In this document: piece by piece, positions 8,341-17,185 of the stretch
How positions within the stretch are numbered: position 1 is the first letter of the stretch
Layout: every line of letters begins with the position of its first letter
Source: Bradyrhizobium sp. S69
GTDB lineage: Bacteria > Pseudomonadota > Alphaproteobacteria > Rhizobiales > Xanthobacteraceae
DNA: 45,679 bases
Reading direction: 5' to 3'
NCBI RefSeq assembly: GCF_009766005.1
Contig: NZ_LMUK01000005.1
Coordinates: forward strand, 32,737 to 78,415
The notes under the pieces: generated by a model
What the model was told of the DNA's origin: nothing
The model's database searches: none
The model's input: only the letters and a program-made list of their open reading frames with translations
Translations under genes and position numbers: made by a program

Positions 8341-10170
8341 CTAATGATTATCCCGCGCGACGCCGACCTTGCCGGCGATGTCGTGGTAACGCGTTGCGAA
8401 TTCCATGCAGGCGCCGGTGGCGTGTTGGCCGACGGTCGAGCGATACAGCTCCTGCCACGGCGTCTGGTTGGCCGGAACCGGGAAGCCGCCCTTGGCCTTG
8501 AGTTCGACGCGCCGCCGCTTCAACTCGTCATCCGAAATCAGGATGTTGGCGCTGCCTTTGTTGAGGTCGATGCGAACCATGTCGCCGTTCTTGAGGATCG
8601 CGAGACCGCCATCGGCGGCGGCTTCGGGCGTCGCGTTGAGGATCGAAGGCGAGCCCGACGTGCCCGACTGGCGGCCGTCGCCGATGCAGGGCAGGGCAAG
8701 GATGCCGCGTTTGATGAGAGCGGCGGGCGGCTGCATGTTGACGACCTCGGCGCCGCCGGGATAGCCGATCGGTCCGGTGCCGCGGACGAACAGGATGCAA
8801 TGTTCGTCGATATTGAGCGACGGATCCTCGATCCGGTGGTGATAATCCTCCGGCCCCTCGAACACGATCGCACGGCCCTCGAACGCATTCAGATCCTTCG
8901 GATTGATCAGATAGCGGTCGCGGAATTCCTTTGAGATCACGCTGGTCTTCATGATTGCGGAATCAAACAGATTGCCGCGCAAGACGAGGAAGCCGGCGTC
9001 CTTGACCAGCGGCTTGTCGTAACCCCAGATCACGTCATTGTCGGGTTTCGGCGCCTCGCGGCAATTATCGCCCATATTGCGGCCGTTGACGGTCATGACG
9101 TCTTCATGGATGCGCTTGTGCGTCATCAATTCGCGCACCACCGACGGCACGCCGCCGGCGCGATGAAATTCCTCGCCGAGGTAGAAGCCGGCCGGCTGCA
9201 TGTTCACCAGCAGCGGAATCTCGTGACCGTGCTTCTGCCAGTCGTCGATCGAAAGTTCGACGCCGATATGGCGGGCCAGCGCGTTGATGTGGATCGGCGC
9301 GTTGGTCGAGCCGCCGATCGCCGAATTGACCACGATGCAGTTCTCGAACGCCTTGCGAGTCAGGATATCGGAGGGCTTTAGATCCTCCCAGACCATGTCG
9401 ACGATGCGCGTGCCGGTCTCATAGGCGATCTGGCCGCGCTCGCGGTAGGGGGCGGGGATCGCAGCACAGCCCGGCAGCGACATGCCGAGCGCCTCGGCCA
9501 GTGAATTCATCGTGGAGGCGGTGCCCATGGTGTTGCAGTGGCCGACCGACGGCGCGGAAGAGGCCACGATATTCATGAACTCCTCATAGTCGATCTCGCC
9601 CGCGGCGAGTTCTTCGCGCGCCTTCCAGACCACGGTGCCTGAACCCGTGCGCTTGCCCTGGTGCCAGCCGTTCAGCATCGGGCCGCCCGACAGCACGATG
9701 GCGGGCATATTGACGGTGGCGGCCGCCATCAGGCAGGCGGGCGTCGTCTTGTCGCAGCCGGTGGTCAGCACCACGCCATCCAGCGGATAGCCGAACAGGA
9801 TCTCGACCAGTCCGAGATAAGCGAGGTTGCGATCCAGCGCCGCGGTCGGGCGCTTGCCGGTCTCCTGGATCGGATGCACCGGAAATTCCATGGCAAGACC
9901 GCCGGCGGCGCGGATGCCTTCGCGCACCCGGTGCGCCAATTCAAGGTGATGGCGATTGCACGGCGACAGATCGTTGCCGGTCTGCGCGATGCCGATGATC
10001 GGCTTGCCGGACTGCAATTCGTGCCGGGTCAGGCCGTAATTCAAGTAGCGCTCCAAATAGAGCGCGGTCATTCCGGGGTTATGCGGATTGTTGAACCATT
10101 CGCTGGAGCGGAGTTTGCGCCCTTTGCCCTTGTTGACCGTATCGTGCCCGTTGCTGAGGTTCTTGTTCAT
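8341..10170 (-). CDS. IlvD/Edd-family sugar-acid dehydratase (L-arabinonate dehydratase type)
   Basis: This 609-residue enzyme would remove water from an aldonic acid to give a 2-keto-3-deoxy acid. The three Fe-S cysteines are visible as Cys71 (LSPCN), Cys139 (TTGCDK) and Cys212 (GHCNTMGTA), and Lys141 is the expected carbamylated metal ligand. The spacings 68 and 73 match those I recall for the Rhizobium L-arabinonate dehydratase (Cys59/127/200, Lys129), so this is the [2Fe-2S] pentonate/hexonate branch rather than IlvD. It heads the minus-strand arm of the LacI-controlled cluster. The ATG at 10170 has a GGGAG site; an upstream TTG at 10188 in the same frame would swallow it. A candidate operator lies 130 bases upstream. 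Sugar-acid specificity is unknown. Confidence 0.9.
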   Translation of the reverse strand: MNKNLSNGHDTVNKGKGRKLRSSEWFNNPHNPGMTALYLERYLNYGLTRHELQSGKPIIGIAQTGNDLSPCNRHHLELAHRVREGIRAAGGLAMEFPVHPIQETGKRPTAALDRNLAYLGLVEILFGYPLDGVVLTTGCDKTTPACLMAAATVNMPAIVLSGGPMLNGWHQGKRTGSGTVVWKAREELAAGEIDYEEFMNIVASSAPSVGHCNTMGTASTMNSLAEALGMSLPGCAAIPAPYRERGQIAYETGTRIVDMVWEDLKPSDILTRKAFENCIVVNSAIGGSTNAPIHINALARHIGVELSIDDWQKHGHEIPLLVNMQPAGFYLGEEFHRAGGVPSVVRELMTHKRIHEDVMTVNGRNMGDNCREAPKPDNDVIWGYDKPLVKDAGFLVLRGNLFDSAIMKTSVISKEFRDRYLINPKDLNAFEGRAIVFEGPEDYHHRIEDPSLNIDEHCILFVRGTGPIGYPGGAEVVNMQPPAALIKRGILALPCIGDGRQSGTSGSPSILNATPEAAADGGLAILKNGDMVRIDLNKGSANILISDDELKRRRVELKAKGGFPVPANQTPWQELYRSTVGQHATGACMEFATRYHDIAGKVGVARDNH

Positions 10171-10298
10171 TCGTTTCTCCCACTGCAAATCCGCCCGTTT
10201 GGGCTTTGCCTTCTAGCATGCGCAAATCCGCGCGCATGACAAACGCGGCATCCGCCGAGCGCCATGCGCCATCGCATAGGACCTTAGTCCAACATCCT

Positions 10299-10312
10299 TG
10301 GTTGCGCTACCA
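10299..10312. promoter_or_regulatory. Candidate LacI-family operator upstream of the dehydratase operon
   Basis: TGGTTGCGCTACCA is a 14-base palindrome with one mismatched pair, centred on CG, the layout recognised by LacI/GalR proteins (compare TGGTAGCGCTACCA). It shares the nine bases GCGCTACCA with a second site at 11433-11446 in front of the ABC transporter. It sits between the lacI stop and the dehydratase start, where the promoter of the minus arm should be. Confidence 0.65.
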
Positions 10313-10361
10313 TTTTGTCCTGTTTGTGACATCGATCGATTGCAGCAGGAGCCTGCGCCGA

Positions 10362-11390
10362 TCATGGCTCACGCACCGAGCTTTGGCGCTCGATGACGGT
10401 GAATCCGAGGTCGACGATCGGTTGCTCCGGGCGCCGGCCTTCGATCGTTTCGATCACCATCGTGGCAGCATTCCTGCCCATTTCGTAGCGATTGGTACGC
10501 ACGCTGGTCAGCGTCGGGACGGCCGATGCCATGAATTCCAGATCGTTGAAACCGACGATCGCCATTTGCTTTGGAATTGCGATGTGCCGGCGCTGGCATT
10601 CGAACAGCACGCCCAAAGCAAGGTCGTCATTGGCGCAGAACACCGCGTCGGTATCCGGGGCCTTGGCGAGAAGATCGGCGAACAGCGTGCCGCCCAGCGT
10701 GACCGAAGTCGGTAGCGGTGTCGTCACCATGAGGCGGGAATCGAACAGCGAGGCGGCCTTCATGGCGGCCTGATAGCCGGCCAATCGCCGCTGCACGCGC
10801 GGATCCATGCGCGCGCCGAGAAAGCCTATTCTCCGGTAGCCCTGGGCGAGAAGATGAGTAATGGCCGCCTGAGCTGCGTCCGCGTGCGAAAAGCCGATGA
10901 TCATGTCGACCGGGTCGGGGCCGATCTCCATGATCTGGACGATCGGGCAATCCACCGATTGCATGATGATGCGGCTTTCCGGCGTTTGATCGATGCCGGT
11001 CACGATCAAGCCGGCCGGCTTTTGCGCCAGGAACAGCCGCAGCAGTTTTTCTTCCTCCAGGATGCTGTAGCGCGTGTTGGCAAGCTGGATGCTGTAACGG
11101 CTGCTCTCGAAGGCATCGTAGATACCGCGCAGCAGGTCGGAAAAGACGTTGTTGGTAAACGACGGGATGAGGACGCCGATCACTTCGGTGCGTTGTGACG
11201 CCAGCGCTCGCGCGGCCAGGTTCGGCACGTAACCGAGTTCTTTCGCAGCACTCTCGACCCGCACCCGTTTGCCGATCGACAGGGCTTCGGGATTTCTGAA
11301 GAACCGCGATGCGGTGATCGGGCTCACGCCGGCGAGTTCGGCGACTTCCGTTAATCGGATGTTGTCGGGCCTGGTGCGCTTTCGTCCCAT
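10362..11390 (-). CDS. LacI-family transcription regulator of the sugar-acid cluster
   Basis: This 342-residue repressor has an N-terminal helix-turn-helix (about residues 12-34, LTEVAELAGVSPITASRFFR), a hinge helix (YVPNLAARALASQRT) and a type I periplasmic-binding-like effector domain. The domain arrangement and PNLAARALAS hinge are like GntR/gluconate-type regulators. It lies between the dehydratase/SDR arm (same strand) and the divergent ABC transporter arm, and similar palindromes sit before both arms. It probably represses both until a sugar or sugar-acid intermediate binds. The ATG at 11390 starts MGRKRTRPDNI, the basic leader usual in this family. The inducer is unknown. Confidence 0.92.
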   Translation of the reverse strand: MGRKRTRPDNIRLTEVAELAGVSPITASRFFRNPEALSIGKRVRVESAAKELGYVPNLAARALASQRTEVIGVLIPSFTNNVFSDLLRGIYDAFESSRYSIQLANTRYSILEEEKLLRLFLAQKPAGLIVTGIDQTPESRIIMQSVDCPIVQIMEIGPDPVDMIIGFSHADAAQAAITHLLAQGYRRIGFLGARMDPRVQRRLAGYQAAMKAASLFDSRLMVTTPLPTSVTLGGTLFADLLAKAPDTDAVFCANDDLALGVLFECQRRHIAIPKQMAIVGFNDLEFMASAVPTLTSVRTNRYEMGRNAATMVIETIEGRRPEQPIVDLGFTVIERQSSVREP

Positions 11391-11432
11391 CAGGCGCTCA
11401 TATCACAGGCAGTTACGCAGACAAGCGGTTAT

Positions 11433-11446
11433 TGACAGCGCTACCA
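11433..11446. promoter_or_regulatory. Candidate LacI-family operator between lacI and the ABC transporter
   Basis: TGACAGCGCTACCA is an imperfect 14-base palindrome (10 of 14 bases match its own complement) with the central GCGC typical of LacI-type operators. It lies 42 bases upstream of the lacI gene start and 154 upstream of the ABC ATPase gene, a position that could control both. It shares GCGCTACCA with the site at 10299-10312. Confidence 0.6.
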
Positions 11447-11600
11447 AAACGTTGCTAAGCGAGCGATTGCCAAAACCGTATAAACTGCGGACAATATCCG
11501 TCCGACCGGACGTCGCGTAAGCCGCGACGTCGACGAGAAAAAAGCAGGGCGGTAACGGCGCTCGTCATACGCCGTCGGGGAACTTGAGGGAGGGAAGTGG

Positions 11601-12662
11601 ATGTCGTCTGTCCAAATTCGCGACGTGCGAAAATCGTTTGGTGGCTTTGAAGTCCTGCACGGCGTGTCGATCCCGATCGAGGACGGCGCCTTTGTGGTTC
11701 TGGTCGGACCCTCGGGCTGCGGCAAATCGACCTTGCTGCGGATGCTGGCGGGGCTCGAGAACATCACGTCGGGTACGATTTCGATCGGCGACCGCGTCGT
11801 CAACAACGTCCAGCCCAAAGAGCGCGACATCGCGATGGTATTCCAGAACTATGCGCTCTATCCGCATATGACGGTGGCCGACAATATGGGCTTTTCGCTG
11901 AAGCTGCGGGGTGCCAGCTCTGACGAGATCGGCAAGGGCGTGAAGCGCGCCGCCGAAATCCTCGATCTGATACCGCTGCTCGATCGTTATCCCCGGCAAT
12001 TGTCCGGCGGCCAGCGCCAGCGCGTCGCCATGGGCCGCGCCATCGTGCGCGATCCCCAGGTGTTTTTGTTCGACGAACCCCTGTCCAACCTCGACGCCAA
12101 GCTGCGGGTGGCGATGCGGACCGAAATCAAGGAGCTGCATCAGCGGCTGAAGACCACCACGGTCTATGTCACCCACGACCAGATCGAAGCCATGACCATG
12201 GCCGACAAGATCGTGGTGATGCATGACGGCATCGTCGAGCAGATCGGTTCGCCGCTCGATTTGTACGATCGGCCGGACAACCAGTTTGTCGCCAGCTTCA
12301 TCGGCTCTCCGGCCATGAACTTCCTCAAGGGTAAACTGAAGGCAAACGGCAGCGCCAGTTTCGAAGGTCCGAACGGACTGAAGCTGCCGTTAGCTTCGGC
12401 GCCGGCCAATTCCGACGGCCGGGCCGTGGTGTACGGCGTCAGGCCTGAGCATTTCACAATCGCGGATGATGGCGCCGAAGCCGAGATCGTGGTGGTCGAG
12501 CCGACCGGATCGGAAACCCAGGTATTTGCGAAACTCGGCGGCGAGCAGGTCGTCGCGGTGTTCCGCGAGCGTCATCAATTCGCCCCCGGCGACAAGGTTC
12601 GGCTCAAGCCCAACCCGTCGCTGGTGCATCTGTTCGATGAAGCCACCGGCAAGCGCCTGTAA
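11601..12662 (+). CDS. ugpC: Sugar ABC transporter ATP-binding protein, UgpC/MalK type
   Basis: This 353-residue ATPase energises sugar import. Walker A GPSGCGKST (36-44), signature LSGGQ (134-138), Walker B VFLFDEP (154-160) and the switch His192 are all present. After residue ~240 comes a TOBE/MalK-like regulatory domain (GVRPEHFTIADDGAEAEIV). It is the first gene of the plus-strand arm and is followed by binding-protein and two permease genes, giving a complete CUT1-type importer. A GAGGGAGGG site precedes the ATG. The gene symbol names the family only; glycerol-3-phosphate is not implied as substrate. Confidence 0.93.
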   Translation: MSSVQIRDVRKSFGGFEVLHGVSIPIEDGAFVVLVGPSGCGKSTLLRMLAGLENITSGTISIGDRVVNNVQPKERDIAMVFQNYALYPHMTVADNMGFSLKLRGASSDEIGKGVKRAAEILDLIPLLDRYPRQLSGGQRQRVAMGRAIVRDPQVFLFDEPLSNLDAKLRVAMRTEIKELHQRLKTTTVYVTHDQIEAMTMADKIVVMHDGIVEQIGSPLDLYDRPDNQFVASFIGSPAMNFLKGKLKANGSASFEGPNGLKLPLASAPANSDGRAVVYGVRPEHFTIADDGAEAEIVVVEPTGSETQVFAKLGGEQVVAVFRERHQFAPGDKVRLKPNPSLVHLFDEATGKRL

Positions 12663-12723
12663 AAAATTTTAAGAAGCAAATTGGTCGATAACAAAGCCAA
12701 TAAAACAGGGGAGAATACGGAAC

Positions 12724-14046
12724 ATGACTATCATTACACCGGATCGGCGGTCTCTGCTGAAGGGCGGCGCCACCATGTTGGCCGCCGCGGCAACCATGTC
12801 GAGCGAGCAATTGCTGGGCTACGCCAAGGCATGGGCACAGGACGCGCAGTGGAAGCCGGAAGCGGGCGCCAAGATCAATCTGCTGCGCTGGAAGCGCTTC
12901 GTCGAGGCCGAAGATGTTGCCTTCATGAAGATCGTCGATGCCTTCCAGAAGGCGACCGGCGTCACCATCAACGTCTCCAACGAATCCTATGACGACATCC
13001 AGCCCAAGGCGTCGGTCGCGGCCAACACCGGGCAGGGCCTCGACATGGTCTGGGGTCTTTATACGCTGCCGTTCTTGTTCCCGAACAAATGCACCGACAT
13101 GACCGACGTCGCCGACTATCTCGGCAAAAAGTGCGGTGGCTGGTCGGCCTCGGGTGAGGCGTACGGCAAGTTCCAGGGCAAGTGGATCGGCGTTCCCGTT
13201 GCCGCCACCGGCGGTCTGGTGAACTACCGCGTGGCCGCGGCTGAAAAGGCCGGCCACAAGGAATTCCCCAAGGACCTCGGCGGTTTTGCCGACCTGATCA
13301 AGGGCCTCAACAAGAACGGCACGCCGGCCGGGTTTGCGCTCGGCCACGCCTCGGGCGATGCCAATGGCTGGCTGCACTGGGCGCTGTGGGCCCATGGCGG
13401 CAACCTGATCGACAAGGACAACAAGGTCGTCATCAACTCGCCGGAAACCGCCAAGTCGCTGGAGTATGTGAAGGGGCTCTACGAGAACTTCGTCCCGGGC
13501 ACCGCGTCCTGGAACGACAGCTCCAACAACAAGGCGTTTCTGGCAGGGCAGCTTTATTTGACCGCCAACGGGATCTCGATCTACGTCACGGCGAAAAAGG
13601 AAAATCCGCAAATCGCCGAAGACATGAACCATGCCCATCTTCCGGCAGGTGTCGACGGCAAGACGCGCGAGCTGCATCTCGGCTTCCCGATCCTGGTCTA
13701 TAACTTCACCAAGTACCCGCAGGCCTGCAAGGCCTTCACGGCCTTCATGATGGAACCGGCGCAGTTCGATCCCTGGGTCGAATCGGCGTTGGGTTATCTG
13801 TCGCCGTTCCTGCTCGGCTTCGAGAAGAACCCGATCTGGACTGCGGACCCCAAGAACACGCCATACCGCAACGTGGCCGAGACCGCGCAGACCCCGGCCG
13901 GTATCGGCAAGATGGACGAAAACGTTGCGGCGGCGATTGCCGATTTCGTTGTGGTCGACATGTTCGCGAATTACTGCACCGGCCGCGAAGACGTGAAAAC
14001 GGCGATGGCTTCGGCGGAACGTTCCGCCAAGCGCATCTTCCGGTAG
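12724..14046 (+). CDS. Sugar ABC transporter extracellular solute-binding protein, Tat signal
   Basis: This 440-residue binding protein of the family 1 (CUT1) type begins with a twin-arginine signal (DRRSLLKGGATMLAAAAT, Arg8-Arg9), so it is probably exported folded to the periplasm with cleavage near AWAQDA (residue ~39). It has the usual WKRFVEAEDVAFMKIVDAFQ opening strand and helix and many Trp/Tyr residues for stacking on sugar rings. It lies 61 bases after the ATPase gene and upstream of two permease genes. It should define substrate specificity of the importer, but the sugar cannot be named from sequence alone. Confidence 0.9.
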   Translation: MTIITPDRRSLLKGGATMLAAAATMSSEQLLGYAKAWAQDAQWKPEAGAKINLLRWKRFVEAEDVAFMKIVDAFQKATGVTINVSNESYDDIQPKASVAANTGQGLDMVWGLYTLPFLFPNKCTDMTDVADYLGKKCGGWSASGEAYGKFQGKWIGVPVAATGGLVNYRVAAAEKAGHKEFPKDLGGFADLIKGLNKNGTPAGFALGHASGDANGWLHWALWAHGGNLIDKDNKVVINSPETAKSLEYVKGLYENFVPGTASWNDSSNNKAFLAGQLYLTANGISIYVTAKKENPQIAEDMNHAHLPAGVDGKTRELHLGFPILVYNFTKYPQACKAFTAFMMEPAQFDPWVESALGYLSPFLLGFEKNPIWTADPKNTPYRNVAETAQTPAGIGKMDENVAAAIADFVVVDMFANYCTGREDVKTAMASAERSAKRIFR

Positions 14047-14115
14047 ATGTGATGGCCGGCGCGGTCTTCCGCGCCGGCTCGTTTTTATCCAGGTTTGGTT
14101 TGGAATTGGAGCGGC

Positions 14116-15075
14116 ATGACCACCCTTCAAACATCGGCGCCGGCACAGGCTCCCACTGCGTACACGCCGTCGCTGTGGGCGCGGCTCAAGGTCAACCGCA
14201 ACTGGATGGCGGTGTGGTTCATGCTGCCCGCGGCGGCGTTCCTGATCCTGTTCCTGGCCTATCCGCTCGGCCTTGGCGTTTGGATGAGCTTTACCGACGA
14301 ACGGATCGGCCGTACCGGTGTCTTTGTCGGCCTCGAGAACTACCAGTGGCTGTGGGACGATTCGATCTTCTGGCTCTCGGTATTCAACACGCTGCTCTAT
14401 ACGATCGTTGCCAGCGCCATCAAATTCGTGATCGGGCTCTATCTCGCGCTGCTGTTGAACCGGCACATGCCGTTCAAGGCGATCATCCGCTCGATCGTGC
14501 TGATCCCGTTCATCGTGCCCACGGTGCTTTCGGCGATTGCGTTCTGGTGGATCTACGACTCGCAATTTTCGATCATCTCGTGGTCGCTGATCAAAATGGG
14601 TCTGATCGACCACAACATCAATTTCCTCGGCGACGCCAACATGGCCCGCGGCAGCGTGATCTTCGCCAATATCTGGCGCGGCGTACCTTTCGTGGCGATC
14701 ACCCTGCTGGCCGGCCTGCAGACGGTGTCGCCTTCGTTGTATGAAGCGGCGACGCTCGATGGCGCCACCAACTGGCAACGCTTTCGCTTCATCACCTATC
14801 CGATCCTGACCCCGATCATCGCGGTCGTCATGACCTTCTCGGTGCTGTTCACGTTTACCGATTTCCAATTGGTCTGGGCGCTGACGCGGGGCGGTCCGGT
14901 CAATGCCACGCATCTGATGGCCACGTTGAGCTATCAGCGCGGCATCATCTCCGGCCGGCTCGGCGAGGGCGCCGCGATCGCGACCGCGATGATCCCGTTC
15001 CTGGCGGCGGCGATCGCGATTTCCTGGTTCGGCATGCAGCGCCGGAAGTGGCAGCAAGGATCGAACAATGACTGA
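14116..15075 (+). CDS. Sugar ABC transporter permease, MalF/UgpA type
   Basis: This 319-residue inner-membrane protein has six to seven hydrophobic helices, and the EAA loop that docks on the ATPase is visible near the C-terminal third (EAATLDGATNWQRFRFITYP). The first transmembrane helix (about 35-58) is preceded by a Pro/Ala-rich cytoplasmic tail. I chose the ATG at 14116 with a GGAG site over an in-frame TTG at 14095. The last 8 bases overlap the second permease gene, so the two are translated together as a heterodimer. Confidence 0.9.
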   Translation: MTTLQTSAPAQAPTAYTPSLWARLKVNRNWMAVWFMLPAAAFLILFLAYPLGLGVWMSFTDERIGRTGVFVGLENYQWLWDDSIFWLSVFNTLLYTIVASAIKFVIGLYLALLLNRHMPFKAIIRSIVLIPFIVPTVLSAIAFWWIYDSQFSIISWSLIKMGLIDHNINFLGDANMARGSVIFANIWRGVPFVAITLLAGLQTVSPSLYEAATLDGATNWQRFRFITYPILTPIIAVVMTFSVLFTFTDFQLVWALTRGGPVNATHLMATLSYQRGIISGRLGEGAAIATAMIPFLAAAIAISWFGMQRRKWQQGSNND

Positions 15076-15976
15076 TCACGCCTTGCAGACCAAAGCACCC
15101 GCCGCGTCGCAAAACGACGACAGCGATGGCATGAGCTATCTGGAGTCGTTGCCGCGCCGGTTGGTGACGCTCTATCTGCCGCTGTTCATCATTCTGGTCG
15201 TGCTGCTGTTCCCGTTCTATTGGATGGGCCTGACGTCGATCAAGCCGGACGAACAGCTGATCGACATGGAGAAGTATAACCCGTTCTGGGTGGTGCATCC
15301 GACCTTCAAGCACATCAGCAAGCTGTTGTTCGAGACCCAGTATCCGCGCTGGCTCTGGAACACGATGTATGTCGCGGTCGGCGCCACCACCTTGTCGATC
15401 GCCGCCAGTGTGCTGGCGGCCTACGCGATCGTGCGCCTGAGGTTCAAGGGCGCCGAAGCGGTCGGCGTTCTCATCTTCTTTGCTTATCTGGTGCCGCCGT
15501 CGATCCTGTTCATTCCGCTGGCGTCGGTGATTCAGGCCTATGGCCTGTTCGATTCGCCGCTGTCGCTCATTCTGGTCTATCCAACCTTGCTGATTCCGTT
15601 CTCGACCTGGCTGTTGATGGGCTACTTCAAGACCATTCCCTATGAGCTCGAGGAATGCGCGCTGATCGACGGCGCGTCGCGCTGGCAGATCCTGACCAAG
15701 ATCGTGGTGCCGCTGGCGGTTCCCGGCCTGATATCGGCCTTCATCTTCTCCTTCACGCTGTGCTGGAACGAGTTCATCTACGCGCTGACCTTCCTGCAAT
15801 CGACCCCGAACAAGACGGTGCCGGTGGCGATCGTGAACGAGTTCGTTGACGGCGATATCTACAAATGGGGCTCGTTGATGGCGGGCGCGCTGGTCGGTTC
15901 GCTGCCGCTCGTCATCCTTTACGCCTTCTTTGTCGAGCATTATGTGTCGGCAATGACCGGCGCGGTGAAAGAGTAA
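15068..15976 (+). CDS. Sugar ABC transporter permease, MalG/UgpE type
   Basis: This 302-residue second membrane subunit of the importer has an N-terminal helix at about 34-56 and a EAA-type loop (EECALIDGASRWQILTKIVV) near residue 195. It has the MalG-like ending NEFVDGDIYKWGSLMAGALV followed by a final helix. It overlaps the preceding permease gene by 8 bases. A palindromic repeat block follows before the next gene, but the metabolic genes downstream are on the same strand and probably continue the same regulon. Confidence 0.9.
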   Translation: MTDHALQTKAPAASQNDDSDGMSYLESLPRRLVTLYLPLFIILVVLLFPFYWMGLTSIKPDEQLIDMEKYNPFWVVHPTFKHISKLLFETQYPRWLWNTMYVAVGATTLSIAASVLAAYAIVRLRFKGAEAVGVLIFFAYLVPPSILFIPLASVIQAYGLFDSPLSLILVYPTLLIPFSTWLLMGYFKTIPYELEECALIDGASRWQILTKIVVPLAVPGLISAFIFSFTLCWNEFIYALTFLQSTPNKTVPVAIVNEFVDGDIYKWGSLMAGALVGSLPLVILYAFFVEHYVSAMTGAVKE

Positions 15977-16007
15977 GCGCGAGAGCCCGCGTATTCGCGC
16001 TCCCGGG

Positions 16008-16145
16008 CGTCATCCCCGGGATGAACGCAATTGCGTTCACCCGTGAGGAGCGCGCCTCTTGGCGCGCGTCTCGAAGGATGGCAACGTGCACGGTCTGTGG
16101 CCATCCTTCGAGACGCATCGCTTCGCGATGCTCCCCGAGATGACG
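16008..16145. repeat. REP-like palindromic block after the permease gene
   Basis: Nested inverted repeats: outer CGTCATC/GATGACG (about 16010 and 16138) and an inner 15-base arm GTCTCGAAGGATGGC with its complement around 16068-16118. The CGAAGGATGG/CCATCCTTCG core recurs at about 40605-40650 and 42262-42316, so this is a dispersed intergenic element. It can form a strong hairpin in the transcript between transporter and enzyme genes. Confidence 0.8.
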
Positions 16146-16178
16146 TGAGAAAGAAGCAATAAAAAAGGAGTTCGGCTC

Positions 16179-17165
16179 TTGCATATTCTGGTTCTGGGCG
16201 CCGCCGGCATGGTCGGCCGCAAATTGGTCGAACGTCTGTTGCGCGACGGGCGTCTCGGCAAGACCGACATCACGCGCATGACGCTGCAGGACGTGGTGGC
16301 GCCGGCCACCCCCGCCAAGCCGGGTTTTCCGGTCAACATCGTCGCGGGCGATTTCGCGGTGGCGGGCTTTGCCGAAAAGCTGGTCGCCGATAAACCCGAC
16401 GTGATCTTTCATCTGGCGGCGATCGTCTCCGGCGAGGCCGAGCTTGATTTCGACAAGGGCTACCGGATCAACCTCGACGGCACGCGCATGCTGCTCGATG
16501 CGGTGAGGCTGATCGGCGGCGGCTACAAGCCCCGCGTGGTCTTCACCTCCTCGATCGCGGTGTTCGGCGCGCCGTTCCCGGACGCCATCGGCGACGAGTT
16601 CTTCCATACCCCGCTGCTCAGCTACGGCACCCAGAAGGCGATCGGCGAACTGCTGCTGGCGGATTATTCCCGCCGCGGCTTCATGGATGGCATCGGCATC
16701 CGGCTGCCGACCGTCTGCATCCGTCCCGGCCTGCCCAACAAGGCGGCGTCCGGCTTCTTCTCCAATATCCTGCGCGAACCGCTCGCCGGCAAGGAAGCGA
16801 TCCTGCCGGTCTCGGAGGACGTTCGCCATTGGCACGCCACACCGCGTTCGACGGTCGGATTCCTGCTGCATGCGGCGACGATGGACACCGCCATCGCGGG
16901 TGCCCGCCGCAACCTCACCATGCCTGGCCTTTCCGCGACCGTGGGCGAACAAATCGCCGCGCTGAAGCGGGTGGCGGGCGACAAGGTCGCAGCCCGGATC
17001 AAGCGCGAGCCTGACCCGTTCATTATGGGCATCGTCGCCGGCTGGCCACGGAATTTCGATGCCAAGCGGGCAGTCAAGCTCGGCTTCACCACAGAAGAAA
17101 AGACCTTCGACGACATCATCCGGATTCACATCGAGGACGAACTCGGCGGCAACTTCGCCGCCTAG
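16179..17165 (+). CDS. NAD-dependent epimerase/dehydratase-type SDR, D-erythronate dehydrogenase-like
   Basis: This 328-residue extended SDR has the cofactor loop GAAGMVG (7-13), Ser124/125 and Tyr149-x3-Lys153 (SYGTQKAIGE). The sequence RPGLPNKAASGFFSNILREP is characteristic of the DenD group, D-erythronate 2-dehydrogenases, as I recall the family. In this cluster it may instead oxidise another four- to six-carbon sugar acid, since the companion DenD-pathway genes (ketoacid kinase and decarboxylase) are absent. Translation seems to start at TTG 16179, which has an AAGGAG site 8 bases upstream; no ATG fits the first strand. The kinase gene starts 20 bases after the stop. Confidence 0.85.
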   Translation: MHILVLGAAGMVGRKLVERLLRDGRLGKTDITRMTLQDVVAPATPAKPGFPVNIVAGDFAVAGFAEKLVADKPDVIFHLAAIVSGEAELDFDKGYRINLDGTRMLLDAVRLIGGGYKPRVVFTSSIAVFGAPFPDAIGDEFFHTPLLSYGTQKAIGELLLADYSRRGFMDGIGIRLPTVCIRPGLPNKAASGFFSNILREPLAGKEAILPVSEDVRHWHATPRSTVGFLLHAATMDTAIAGARRNLTMPGLSATVGEQIAALKRVAGDKVAARIKREPDPFIMGIVAGWPRNFDAKRAVKLGFTTEEKTFDDIIRIHIEDELGGNFAA

Positions 17166-17185
17166 AGCCTTTTGCGGATGCGGCA

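Noticed and set aside
12604..15057. An 817-codon open frame on the minus strand opposite the ABC transporter genes
   Set aside because: Its composition is Arg/His/Gly/Asp-rich without hydrophobic cores, and it lies opposite four clear genes. It is a by-product of high GC content.
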